Shown here: piece by piece, positions 16,167 to 24,600 of the stretch
Position numbering within the stretch: the first letter of the stretch is position 1
How the letters are laid out: each line of letters starts with the position of its first letter
Assembly (NCBI RefSeq): GCF_000332315.1
Contig: NZ_KB235941.1
Coordinates: 1,233,609-1,281,214, forward strand
Source of the DNA: Prochlorothrix hollandica PCC 9006 = CALU 1027
Lineage (GTDB): Bacteria; Cyanobacteriota; Cyanobacteriia; Prochlorotrichales; Prochlorotrichaceae
Direction: 5' to 3'
Length of the DNA stretch: 47,606 bases
Made by a program: the position numbers and the translations under genes
The notes under the pieces: generated by a model
What the model was told of the DNA's origin: nothing
The model's input: the letters and a program-made list of their open reading frames with translations, nothing else
Databases searched by the model: none

Positions 16167-16970
16167 AGGAGTGACAAACCTAACGCCAGGAGCCAGCGTC
16201 AGGTTACCTCTAGGATACGTTAGTGGGAGGACAGAGGATGGACATATTACGAGGATTTAAGATTCTCTGGGATCATCGGCCAAACCTGAGGCGGGACAAC
16301 TAGGACACCAGGGCGCAAGTTAGCCTATTCTTCAAAATTCCAGCGTATCGCAGGATCGATCGGTCAAAAGAGTGGCCCAAAAAGAAAGGGGGACGACAGG
16401 AGGTTAACCCAAGCCAACCCCCTCGACGACGGGGTGTGAGGAGTTTTAAGCGGTGGCAAGCCAGACCGAGAACAGATTCTGGTAGGTTGGCTAGCAGGTT
16501 GGCCAGCAGGTTGGCTAGACGATCGCAGCCCATCAGTAGCCCTAGGCTAACTCTCCCTGGAACAGGATCAATTGCCCAGCCATAGATCGATCGGGCTAGC
16601 AGAGTCGGATCGGGGAAAAGCAGAATCAGAGCAGCGTATTCAGAACACTGTATTCAGAACGAAAGCGAGGGATTCCCCGACCCAGGGCAAGACCCATATC
16701 GCTGAGTTGACTAGCCTACTGGGTTGACTTTGGCGGTTGACTTTGGCGGTTGACTTTGGCGGTTGACTTTGGCAGTTAGTGTGAGCAGTGACTGTGAGCG
16801 GTTAATGAGAGGATCGGTTAATGGGAGCGGTTAGTGTGAGCAGTGACTGTGAGCGGTTAATGGGAGGATCGGTTAATGGGAGCGGTTAATGAGAGGATCG
16901 GTTAATGGGAGCGGTTAGTGTGAGCAGTGACTGTGAGCGGTTAATGGGAGGATCGGTTAATGGGACCCGT
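16167..16970. other. Intergenic region with several tandem arrays, no clear gene
   Basis: It holds three 12-bp AGGTTGGCTAGC units (16484-16519), then the arrays listed at 16724-16968. A 77-aa minus-strand frame at 16300-16533 is low-complexity over the 12-bp repeat and is not supported. The region should contain the promoter of the five-TIR gene, but no clear -10/-35 stands out. Confidence 0.55.
16724..16968. repeat. Compound tandem array (13-bp units, then about 55-bp higher-order units)
   Basis: Four copies of TTGACTTTGGCGG (from 16724) pass into a higher-order array of about 55 bp. That array is built from GCGGTTAATGGGA, GATCGGTTAATGGGA and GTGTGAGCAGTGACTGTGA blocks and repeats to 16968. 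The motif GGTTAATGGGA recurs at short regular spacing. The array ends a few bases before the stop of the 93-aa gene. Confidence 0.85.
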
Positions 16971-17252
16971 CTAATCGACTCGCTCCAGTTGCCAGAGAAT
17001 CTGATTACCTTCCCGACGAACCCTAGACACCACCCAATTCCGCCAGACCCAGTGATCGCCTCGGCTCGTGACTGCACTGGCATTGACATCCATCAAGTCA
17101 GCCAGTTCGGAACTGCTGATCAAATAGCCCTTGCTGGCGATCTCATCAGCCATGTGCAGCGTATCCACCAGGTTGCGGATTTGCTCCACCCGCACCTCAC
17201 GGCCCAGCCCGTGACTGCCATTGTCCAGTTCGGTCAAGGTTGCACTTTCCAT
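16971..17252 (-). CDS. Small conserved protein, possible winged-helix-like DNA-binding fold
   Basis: The 93-aa product contains RVEQIRNLVDTLHMADEIA, then LISSSELADLMDVNASAVTS, and ends WRNWVVSRVRREGNQILWQL. SSSELADLMDVNASAVTSRG reads like a helix-turn-helix segment, and VSRVRREGNQILWQLE like a wing hairpin. I recall near-identical short proteins in other cyanobacteria, but no function. No partner gene is close by; the five-TIR gene is downstream on the same strand about 845 bp away, beyond the tandem array. Its ATG at 17252 lies 31 bp from repeat B2, so promoter elements may overlap the repeat. Confidence 0.72.
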   Translation of the reverse strand: MESATLTELDNGSHGLGREVRVEQIRNLVDTLHMADEIASKGYLISSSELADLMDVNASAVTSRGDHWVWRNWVVSRVRREGNQILWQLERVD

Positions 17253-17283
17253 AGCTCTAAACCCCTTACAGTTAGATAAGTCC

Positions 17284-17386
17284 TACAGCAACCCTAAATC
17301 AGTTGTAGGCATCTCGATGGCTGAAACCCTTGGTGTGGTGTGCCCCCTCCGGGGGCACACCACACGACCCATTTAGGACTGCTGTA
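17284..17386. repeat. Family B repeat, copy B2
   Basis: It is full length (103 bp), from TACAGCAACCCTAAATCAGT to ATTTAGGACTGCTGTA, with the central palindrome GTGTGCCCCCTCCGGGGGCAC. No target duplication is visible. Confidence 0.85.
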
Positions 17387-17910
17387 TAATTGTATCTTTT
17401 TGTAAACTACATCGCTGTGATTGCTTTGACAAAGTTAAGGATTTATCAACATTTCTGATCCTTATGCCCTGACTACCTGCCAGAGAGATCCACTCTAGTC
17501 CGGCCTATAACTGCCTTGGGATCAGGATTGCAGAGACGCTATTCAACTTAAACCGATCGCCAACCTGGGGGCAGACGGATCTAAATTCCCCGCCCTGGGC
17601 GATCGCGGTCTGTCTTGAGCGATCGCAGTGCTTGGGCATAATGGGGATAATAATTCCTCCCCAGATTACGGTTAGCGCCACGGTTATCAGCTTTTCGGTC
17701 TCCCTCGTCTCTAGGCTTGGGTTTTTCGAGGAATGGTAGCGGTGAATGGTGGCCATAAATGGTGGCCATAAATGGTGGCGAGTAGCTTCGCCGTTCGCCA
17801 CAACCCTGATCCTGGCGTGGATATTTCTCCCATCATTTGCATGATTCGAGGGATCCGCTTGGTGGTGAATCCTCTCGTTATGTCTGAGTCCTATCGTTAT
17901 CCTTCCTCCT
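17387..17910. other. Intergenic region, no supported gene
   Basis: It contains HIP1-type sites, a short tandem GTGGCCATAAATG (17747-17780) and an AT-rich stretch after B2. The 98-aa minus-strand frame at 17505-17801 shows no recognisable domain and spans the repeat, so I do not call it. Confidence 0.5.
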
Positions 17911-18906
17911 ATGGCTGATCCCTCAACCCCTGACTGCCTGGTGATTGGTGCCGGTTTATCTGGCTTGATCCTCGCGAAGCAACTCCAACAGCAGGGCCAT
18001 GGGGTGCTGGTGTTGGATAAGGGCCGTGGCCTAGGGGGACGGTTGGCGACCCGTCGTCTGCCCTACCCCCAAGTTGGCGAAGGAGCTTTGGACTATGGTG
18101 CCCAGTATTTCCAGGCCCAAACCCAACCGTTCCAAACCCTGGTGGCTCGGTGGATGATCCAAGGGGTGGTGACTCCCTGGTTCCATGAGGGGGAGGTGCC
18201 CCGCTATCGAGGAACCCCCAATAATCGGGCGATCGCCAAGTTCCTAGCCCAGGGGTTACGGGTGCAGACCCAAACCCAAGTAACAGGTCTGCGGCGGCTA
18301 GATAAAGGTTGGCAGGTGGAAACGGCCCAGGGCGATCGCGTCAGTGCCCCGTTTCTGGCCCTGACGGCTCCGGTTCCCCAAGCCCTGCAACTGTTGGCCA
18401 CGGGCGATTGGACCCTCCCTGTCCCCCTCCAACAATCCTTGGAACAGGTCAGCTACCATGCTTGTATTGCGGTATTGGCCCTGTTGTCCCAACCCAGCCA
18501 AATTCCGGCACCGGGGGGGCTGCGGTGTCCCCATGAGTCCCTCGCCTGGATTGCCTGTAACCAACAAAAAGGCGTATCTCCCCAGGTGCCTGCGGTGACG
18601 CTCCATAGCAGCCCTGCCTTCAGTCAGGCCCATTGGGATTTGCCCGATCCGGAGGTGACCGCGTTGCTCCTGGATGCGGCATCTCCCTGGTTAGGTGCCC
18701 CCGTCGTCTCCTCCCAGGTCCACCGTTGGCGCTATAGTCTGCCCCATCAGGTGTATGGGGATCTGTGGGCTGGCGATCGCGATTTGGGCCTAATCTTGGC
18801 GGGGGATGGGTTCCAAACGGAGACTATGGCCGAAACCCTATCACCGATGGAAGGTGCAGCCCTATCGGCGATCGCGGCAGCAGAAACCCTATTAAGTTGG
18901 CTTTAG
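17911..18906 (+). CDS. FAD-dependent oxidoreductase (renalase / amine-oxidase-like)
   Basis: The 331-aa protein opens with a Rossmann dinucleotide site VIGAGLSGLILAKQL and a second FAD motif DKGRGLGGRLATRR, followed by GALDYGAQYFQAQT. Near the C terminus LILAGDGFQTETM is the usual FAD-contacting 'GD' segment of this superfamily. Architecture and length match bacterial renalase-like NAD(P)/FAD proteins. The substrate cannot be inferred. No membrane segment or signal is visible, so it is cytosolic. It stands alone. No strong SD precedes the ATG (upstream CCTTCCTCCT is the anti-sense type), but homology starts at this residue. Confidence 0.9.
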   Translation: MADPSTPDCLVIGAGLSGLILAKQLQQQGHGVLVLDKGRGLGGRLATRRLPYPQVGEGALDYGAQYFQAQTQPFQTLVARWMIQGVVTPWFHEGEVPRYRGTPNNRAIAKFLAQGLRVQTQTQVTGLRRLDKGWQVETAQGDRVSAPFLALTAPVPQALQLLATGDWTLPVPLQQSLEQVSYHACIAVLALLSQPSQIPAPGGLRCPHESLAWIACNQQKGVSPQVPAVTLHSSPAFSQAHWDLPDPEVTALLLDAASPWLGAPVVSSQVHRWRYSLPHQVYGDLWAGDRDLGLILAGDGFQTETMAETLSPMEGAALSAIAAAETLLSWL

Positions 18907-19050
18907 TCGGTTTCCCAGGATACGCTAAATTAAGCTGTATGACTTAATTCACCATCTGATATTGCTAATATTTAGACTATATTCAGTCCACTGACCCAAG
19001 ATATTTAAAGGGAATCTGCCAGTATAATCTACCGTTGAAATCTGTTCAGC
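18907..19050. other. AT-rich spacer before repeat B3
   Basis: This is an AT-rich spacer after the oxidoreductase with no ORF or clear terminator. Similar unfeatured sequence lies between B3 and the SRP RNA promoter (19152-19300). Confidence 0.4.
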
Positions 19051-19151
19051 TACAGCAGTCCGACATGGGTTTTGTGGTTCGCGCCCGGAGGGCGCACTAC
19101 CCAAGGGGTTTCAGCGATCGAGGTCCTGACAACTGATTTAGGGTTGCTGTA
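19051..19151. repeat. Family B repeat, copy B3
   Basis: It runs from TACAGCAGTCCGACATGGG to GATTTAGGGTTGCTGTA (101 bp) with the centre GCGCCCGGAGGGCGC. The flanking 9-mers differ. Confidence 0.85.
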
Positions 19152-19304
19152 AGACCTGAGTAGGTTAGGTAGAGGAACGAAACCCAACGCCCCCAGGGGT
19201 TACGCGATCGCTAACCCATCCTCCATTTGATGCTGCGTACCGACTTAGCCAAAATTTCTAGTGCTTATTGTAGATCTTTGTGTAACGGGGTGCAGCAGCT
19301 ATGG

Positions 19305-19310
19305 TATAGT
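19305..19310 (+). promoter_or_regulatory. Likely -10 element of the SRP RNA gene
   Basis: TATAGT lies 3 bp before the inferred RNA start (about 19314). No -35 at ideal spacing is convincing; TGTAAC at 19281-19286 gives an 18-bp spacer. Confidence 0.45.
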
Positions 19311-19313
19311 AAA

Positions 19314-19414
19314 GGCTGACTCGGGCCCATGCAATTTCGACGCCCAAATCTTGTCAGGACCGGAAGGTAGCAGCAATACGGGATGCTTGAAATAGGCGTG
19401 GAATCCGGGTCTCC
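19314..19414 (+). ncRNA. ffs: Signal recognition particle RNA (4.5S type)
   Basis: The sequence contains the diagnostic apical domain TGTCAGGACCGGAAGGTAGC followed by AGCAA, the conserved Ffh-binding asymmetric loop and GNRA-like tip of bacterial small SRP RNAs. The ends pair: GACTCGG near the 5' end with CCGGGTC near the 3' end (one G-U), plus terminal GG/CC. The length is about 101 nt, normal for the short bacterial form. It binds Ffh for co-translational membrane targeting. A run of eight T directly after 19414 acts as the terminator tract. Confidence 0.93.
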
Positions 19415-19724
19415 TTTTTTTTGCCTCTTGTTTGGCCTCTTGTTTGGCCTTGCTTGTAACCCCTGCCCACTGGGTTTGGGTCATGATCCCAACAAACGGA
19501 GTGAAGCCGTCACGGTACGGTAAGGCTTACGGCCTGTCTTTTCACTGCCTCAACAGCACGACCTAAGTTTTAAGTTAGTAGCCTGCCTACTTTCCGCCCC
19601 ATAGACCTTAAACCCGCGCCACAAAGGGATTTGAGCTAAAGGCTTAGGCTGCATGAACGGGGGGATAGGCGGTTAACCGACATTTTCATTACTGCTAAAC
19701 ATTGTTAAAACCTTGCGGGCTGAC
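19415..19724. other. Spacer between SRP RNA and element A4
   Basis: It begins with a T-run and CTTGTTTGGCCT direct repeats (about 19427-19450). It then holds CGTCACGGTACGGTAAGGCT, which looks like decayed mobile-element sequence that I cannot assign. No ORF is supported. Confidence 0.4.
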
Positions 19725-20099
19725 GTAATTATTCAGGGGACCATAGGAGAATGAGGGTTTCAGGATCTCAACAACAGACCTTAGGCAATGTGAGAGGGTT
19801 CATTTCACTGGGCTGGGTTCACCGATTTTGGTAGGGGCAATCCCCCCGTGGTTGCCCCGGTTGTGGGTTCCTAAGAGGGTAAGGGCAATCCCCCCGTGGT
19901 TGCCCCGGCTGTGGGTTCCTAAGAGGGTAGGGGCAATCCCCCCGTGGTTGCCCCGGTTGGGGGTCCCTAAGAGGGTCGGCACGGGGCCGAGAACCCTACC
20001 CGATGTCGATGGTTCCCAGGTGAAATGCATCCGGTTGATCCGGCTCTGACCGGCGATCGTGGGGCTGAAACCCTACTCACTTTCCCCCTGAATAGTTAC
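19725..20099. mobile_element. Family A element, copy A4 (375 bp, inverted, internally expanded)
   Basis: It is in the opposite orientation to A1-A3: it starts GTAATTATTCAGGGG and ends CCCCTGAATAGTTAC. A 48-bp internal unit starting TAGGGGCAATCCCCCCGTGG is repeated three times (19832-19879, 19880-19927, 19928-19975), which explains the extra length. No 9-bp target duplication is visible (CGGGCTGAC versus CGAAAATCT). The TnpB element begins a few bases later. Confidence 0.82.
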
Positions 20100-20128
20100 C
20101 GAAAATCTGGGTCTAAAGCCCCGTCCTT

Positions 20129-20269
20129 CTAGGACGGCTTTTCTTCCTGCAACCGATCTATCCAGTCTTCCACAAGCTGGGTCATCGTCTTCTCTCTCTG
20201 CTCCGCAATCCGCCTAAGCTTTGCCAACCTAGCGCCGGACACCCTTAAACTGAGACTGTCTTTCGCCAT
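20129..20269 (-). CDS. Ribbon-helix-helix protein, 46 aa, of the tnpB element
   Basis: A short minus-strand frame (ATG at 20267-20269, stop TAG at 20129-20131) encodes MAKDSLSLRVSGARLAKLRR, then IAEQREKTMTQLVEDWIDRL. The pattern beta-strand (SLSLRV), helix, turn, helix (TMTQLVEDWI) is a ribbon-helix-helix DNA-binding fold, as in CopG-like repressors. It is transcribed divergently from tnpB across a 34-43 bp gap and its end overlaps the left-end hairpin. It is plausibly the regulator of tnpB expression; that role is inference. It is too short for a standard ORF scan. Confidence 0.75.
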   Translation of the reverse strand: MAKDSLSLRVSGARLAKLRRIAEQREKTMTQLVEDWIDRLQEEKPS

Positions 20270-20312
20270 TGCGCCTACCCATCGTCTATCCATTTATGCT
20301 ATCATGGTTAGC

Positions 20313-21524
20313 ATGAAAGTACGATACCAGTATCGAATTTATCCGACACCGCAACAGGTCAAAGGGCTGAATCAGCTTTTTGGGTGTTGCCGAGTTGTGT
20401 ACAACGATGCCCTGGCGATTGTGCGGTCAGTGCCGCAGGGCGAGAAATGGCCCAGCAATGCTGAACTGCAAAAGCTGGTGATCACTCAGGCCAAAAAGAC
20501 GGCTGAACGGAAATGGTTGGCCGATGTGTCAGTCGTGCCCTTGCAGCAGTCGGTTCAGGATTTAGGTGTTGCCTTCAAGAACTTTTTCGAGAGCCGTAGC
20601 GGTAAACGAAAAGGGCCAAAGGTGGGCTTCCCTCGGTTCAAAAAGAAGCTGAACCAACAGTCGGCACGGTTTGTTCGGACGGGATTCTCCCTCAAGGGCA
20701 ATAAGCTTGAACTGGCCAAGTTAGGCCGCTTCAAGGTGAAGTGGTCAAGGCCACTGCCCTCTGAACCTAGCTCTGTGACCATTATCCGTAACACGGCTGG
20801 ACAATACCATGCCAGCTTTGTCGTGGAGATTGGATCCATCAACATTGAGCCACTACGGCCCTCAATTGGGGTAGATCTAGGCATCAAAACCTTTGCCTTT
20901 CTCAGCACAGGTGATCGGGTAGAATCCCCTGGATATAATCGATTAGACCGCAAGACGCGACGGTTTCAGCGCAAGCTGGCCCGCCAAGTTAAAGGGTCTA
21001 AGCGTCGCGAAAAGACTAGGCTGCGCCTTGCAAAGCTGAAGCTAAAAACGGCCAATATCCGAAAAGACTTTCTGCACAAGACCACGACCCAGCTCATCCA
21101 CGAAAATCAAGTGGTGGTGTTGGAGGATCTGGCGGTGAAGAATATGCTTGGTAATCGGAAGTTGGCACGGGCTATCAGTCAGCAGGGTTGGGGCACCGCA
21201 CGAACTATGTGTGAGGCCAAGGCCAACAGGGTTAATGATCGAGAGGTCAGGATCATCAGTCGGTGGGAGCCAACCAGTCAGATCTGTTCTGATTGTGGCT
21301 TTCGTTGGGGCAAGGTTGCTCTATCGGTTCGTTCCATCCTCTGTGTGAGTTGCGGCACCGAACATGATAGAGATGGTAATGCCGCCAAAAATATCGAAAA
21401 GTCTGGGTTGGGGCTAACCCAAGACTCTAAATGGACAAGGAACGGGCGTAAGACCAGGATGTCTGGCAATCCGACTGCTTTGTCTAGCCAGCCGTACAGC
21501 GAACAGCTTGGACTATTCGCCTAG
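20313..21524 (+). CDS. tnpB: TnpB RNA-guided nuclease (IS605/IS1341 family)
   Basis: The 403-aa protein (from MKVRYQYRIYPTPQQVKGLN; a further ATG lies at 20304) is full length for TnpB. The N-terminal HTH region, the RuvC segment IGVDLGIKTFAFLSTGD (first Asp), VVVLEDLAVKNML (Glu) and the C-terminal CSDCG...CVSCG zinc ribbon followed by EHDRDGNAAKNI (last Asp) are all intact. It therefore should be a functional RNA-guided DNA endonuclease, the ancestor type of Cas12. In such elements the guide (omega) RNA is made from the right end overlapping the tnpB 3' part and reads into the flanking DNA after about 21562. Few frame-breaking changes suggest recent acquisition. Confidence 0.95.
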   Translation: MKVRYQYRIYPTPQQVKGLNQLFGCCRVVYNDALAIVRSVPQGEKWPSNAELQKLVITQAKKTAERKWLADVSVVPLQQSVQDLGVAFKNFFESRSGKRKGPKVGFPRFKKKLNQQSARFVRTGFSLKGNKLELAKLGRFKVKWSRPLPSEPSSVTIIRNTAGQYHASFVVEIGSINIEPLRPSIGVDLGIKTFAFLSTGDRVESPGYNRLDRKTRRFQRKLARQVKGSKRREKTRLRLAKLKLKTANIRKDFLHKTTTQLIHENQVVVLEDLAVKNMLGNRKLARAISQQGWGTARTMCEAKANRVNDREVRIISRWEPTSQICSDCGFRWGKVALSVRSILCVSCGTEHDRDGNAAKNIEKSGLGLTQDSKWTRNGRKTRMSGNPTALSSQPYSEQLGLFA

Positions 21525-21652
21525 CCGGAGAATCCCCGCACCTTTAGGTCGGGGAGCATGTCAAGACTGCTGTTTATGACCCCTGCCCACCGCCACGGTT
21601 TACGATCGCTGCCGCTGCCCACGTTCACGACGACACAGGATTAGGGTCTAGG

Positions 21653-24600
21653 ATGACTCAACTGACTGCCACCTCCTCCCCTTCGATCTCCCCTTCGATC
21701 GCGCCGCCTTCCTTGGCCCAATGGTTTTATCGTGCCTTGGGTCGCACGGATTGGTCGATCAAAACCCAGCAACGGGGTAATACCCTCCATGTGATGGTTG
21801 AAGCGGACACCAGTCCCCCGGCCCAGGCGGTGCTGCAACCCATGGTGGAGATTTTGCTGGATCAGGATTTGGCAACGGTGGTGTCGGATCAACAGCCGGT
21901 CTATATGGTGATGATCTATGGGCGCAGTTTGAACCAACGGAAGCCCCGCTGGAAAATTCCCCTCTACCTCAACCAACTGCCCCACTACCACAGTCTGCTG
22001 CTCCAGCAAAAGGCTGTACGGGAGGCGAATCAAGCCCTGGGGGGTGGCAATGGTAATGGGATGTCTCTGTCTGGTGCTGGGGGTTTGGCGGTGGGGGGCG
22101 GGGCGATCGCGGTCCCTCTGCTCCCTTCGGATCCGGAGGGGGGGTTGCCGGATCATCTGGTGTTGGATCCGGAGCCAGGGACGATCGAACCCGATTCTTC
22201 CAACCTTGCGTCCCACCTTTCCTCCAATCTTGTTTCCAATTTTGTTTCCAATCTTGATCCTCACCCTCCCTCCAACCTTTCCTTATCCCCCGCTATTCCC
22301 CAGGCAGCTACTCAACCTGTTGCCCAGCCTGTTACCCAGCCTACTGCCCAACCTGTCACCCAGCCTGTTACCCAACCTGTTGCCCAACCTGTTGCCCAGC
22401 CTACCGCCCAGCCTACCGCCCAGCCTACTGCCCAACCCGGCCCATCGGGTCAGCAACCGGCATCATCTGACCCGCCCCTCTCCATTGCCCTCGCCTATCT
22501 GCCCGATGTGGATCATCCAGATCTGGACAATGCTGATCTGATCCAGTCCAATCGTCAACGGGCCAGGGAGGGAGATCTCACCGCCATTGCCTACTACCTC
22601 AGCGAAACCCTCAGCGCCCTAGGGGTCTCGGTGCAGGTGGGGGCTAAAACCGTCATCCACCGCAGCGCCACCACCCTCAGCGAAAGCCTCAACCGGGTTC
22701 AGCACCTTTACATTGTCTGTCAGTCTTCCTATACCCTGAATCCTGCTGTGGTGGCGGAACCGATCGCCCAGCGCCTCCGTGCCCTGAAGTTAGAGGGGTT
22801 CCAGGATGCCGCTGTGGTGAGCCAGGTTCAGGGGGAAGCCCAAGCGGATTGGGTGCTGCGGGTAGACTTAACCCCCCCCAGTACTATCCTCAGGAGTCTG
22901 GCCCGTTGGGGCGATTTACCGGCTTTGCGGTCTGTATTGGGGGATCTGCTGGCTCCCCAGGGTTTGGCGGTAGACCTGGAACTGAAGGACAAAACTTTTC
23001 ATGTCTTTTGTCAACTGCAAACGCCCCAGACTCCGCCCCTGCCCAAGGCCACCCTCTTGGGGCTATTGACCCCCCTGTTCCAGGAACTGGCCCCCCAGGG
23101 GATCCATGCGGCCATGGTCTATGCCCTGCCCTATAGCCCCAAAACCAGCGGTGACAGCGGCAAGGCGGCTCCCCTATGGGTGGATTGGTTGGCCTTGCCG
23201 GGATCCCAACACCCCGATTTGCTACCGACGGCGCGGGAACTGGCGGCAACGGGGGATTTGGCGGCTATTTTGTACCTGCTCGATCGCCTCCTGAACCCCG
23301 ACCTGGATTTGCAACTGGCCACGGGGGGAGTGCGGGTGCAACTGCGCCAGCGGGGGGATTTGCTCCATGTGATGTGTGATGCTCCCACCTGTCCCCGGCA
23401 AACGGAGGTGGGCAGTTTGGTGGCCAAGCATATTCAACAACTGCGGCTGCCCCAGGTGGCAGGGGTGCGCATCTATGGCCGTCGGGCAGGGCAAAAGCGG
23501 CCCCTGTGGACCTATGGGCTGGATTTTGTGCCCCGTCAGCGCCATGTCAGCGAAGCAACCCCCGACTTTTCGGCTTCCGCCCAGCATCTGGATGATTTGT
23601 TGCGGGTGCCCGGTCTTAATGATCCGGTGGAAACGGAGGACTTGGAATTAACGGAGGATAGCGGCTTTTCCCTGGGGGAGCTGGTGGAAGTAGGGCGGCA
23701 AGCCTTAATCCGCAGTGATTTGTTTTTGCCGACGGAGGAACCCAGTACCCAGGTGCTGACCAATGAGCCGTTGCCAGCGGTGGCCCGATCGCTGCCGAAT
23801 TTCAAACAGCGGCTGTGGGTTGCGGCCATTTGGGGATCCCTGGGGGTTCTCGGTACCCTGAAGGCCGATTGGACTCTGGGCACTGTCCTCAGCCAGAATC
23901 AGCCCCAGGATCCGCTCCAGGCGCGATCGGAGGCCATTGCGGCCCAACTGGCTCCCCCCCAATTGGAAGCCTCTCTGCCTAAGGTGCCGGACTCCTGGGA
24001 TAGCCAGGATTGGGGTGGGACTCTGAACCCGTCCACCCCGGAACGGTTTCCCCCTGATGCTGCCGTGAATGAGTCATTTTTGACCGATGAGGATGGTTTT
24101 ACCCAGGTTTCGTCTAGTTTAGGGCTACAGGCTACGGCACTGGCTGATTTCCCCCTGGCCTTGAGCAACCCGGACACCGGCTTAACGGCGACCCTGGACT
24201 ATCCCCCCTTTAATAACGCTTTGTTGGATCAGAAGCTGGCGTTTTACCAGCATTATTTGGTCAATGGCAAAGTGCCCGATATTTTGATTGTAGGCAGTTC
24301 CCGCGCCCTGCGGGGGGTAGATCCGGCGGTATTGTCCCAACAATTGGCGAATTTGGGCTATCCTGGTTTGCGAATCTTTAACTTTGCCATTAATGGCTCC
24401 ACGGCCCAGGTGGTGGATGTGCAACTGCGGCAAATTTTGGAGGCGGAACAGTTGCCCCAACTGATTCTTTGGGCCGATGGGGCACGGGCGTTTAATAGTG
24501 GGCGCACCGATGTGACCTATAACGCCATGGCTGTCTCCGAGGGCTTTAAGCAGGTTCAGGCCAATACCTTGCCTCCCCTGGTGCAGCCTATGGAGCGATC

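Larger units (their letters stand above)
20105..21562 (+). mobile_element. IS605-group (IS1341-type) element with tnpB only
   Basis: The left end carries a subterminal hairpin, AAAGCCCCGTCC / GGACGGCTTT (20115-20141). The right end carries CCCCG / CGGGG with ACCTTTAGGT (21534-21554), followed by GAGCATGTCAA. There are no terminal inverted repeats and no target duplication, as expected for single-strand HUH-type elements. No tnpA is present, so mobility would need a transposase in trans. Exact tips are uncertain by several bases. Confidence 0.75.

Noticed and set aside
16300-16533. 77-aa minus-strand reading frame
   Set aside because: Its N-terminal LANLLANLL run is just the 12-bp tandem repeat read in frame; no homology-like core.
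16724-16968. Possible CRISPR array
   Set aside because: The units are contiguous tandem or higher-order repeats without unique spacers of constant length, and no cas gene is present.
17505-17801. 98-aa minus-strand reading frame
   Set aside because: It spans a short tandem repeat and HIP1 sites and shows no conserved motif or ribosome site.
19828-20049. Repetitive 73-76 aa frames on both strands
   Set aside because: They are translations of the 48-bp units of element A4.
20304-21524. Cas12-type effector
   Set aside because: Size, zinc ribbon and IS605-type ends identify TnpB; there is no CRISPR array.
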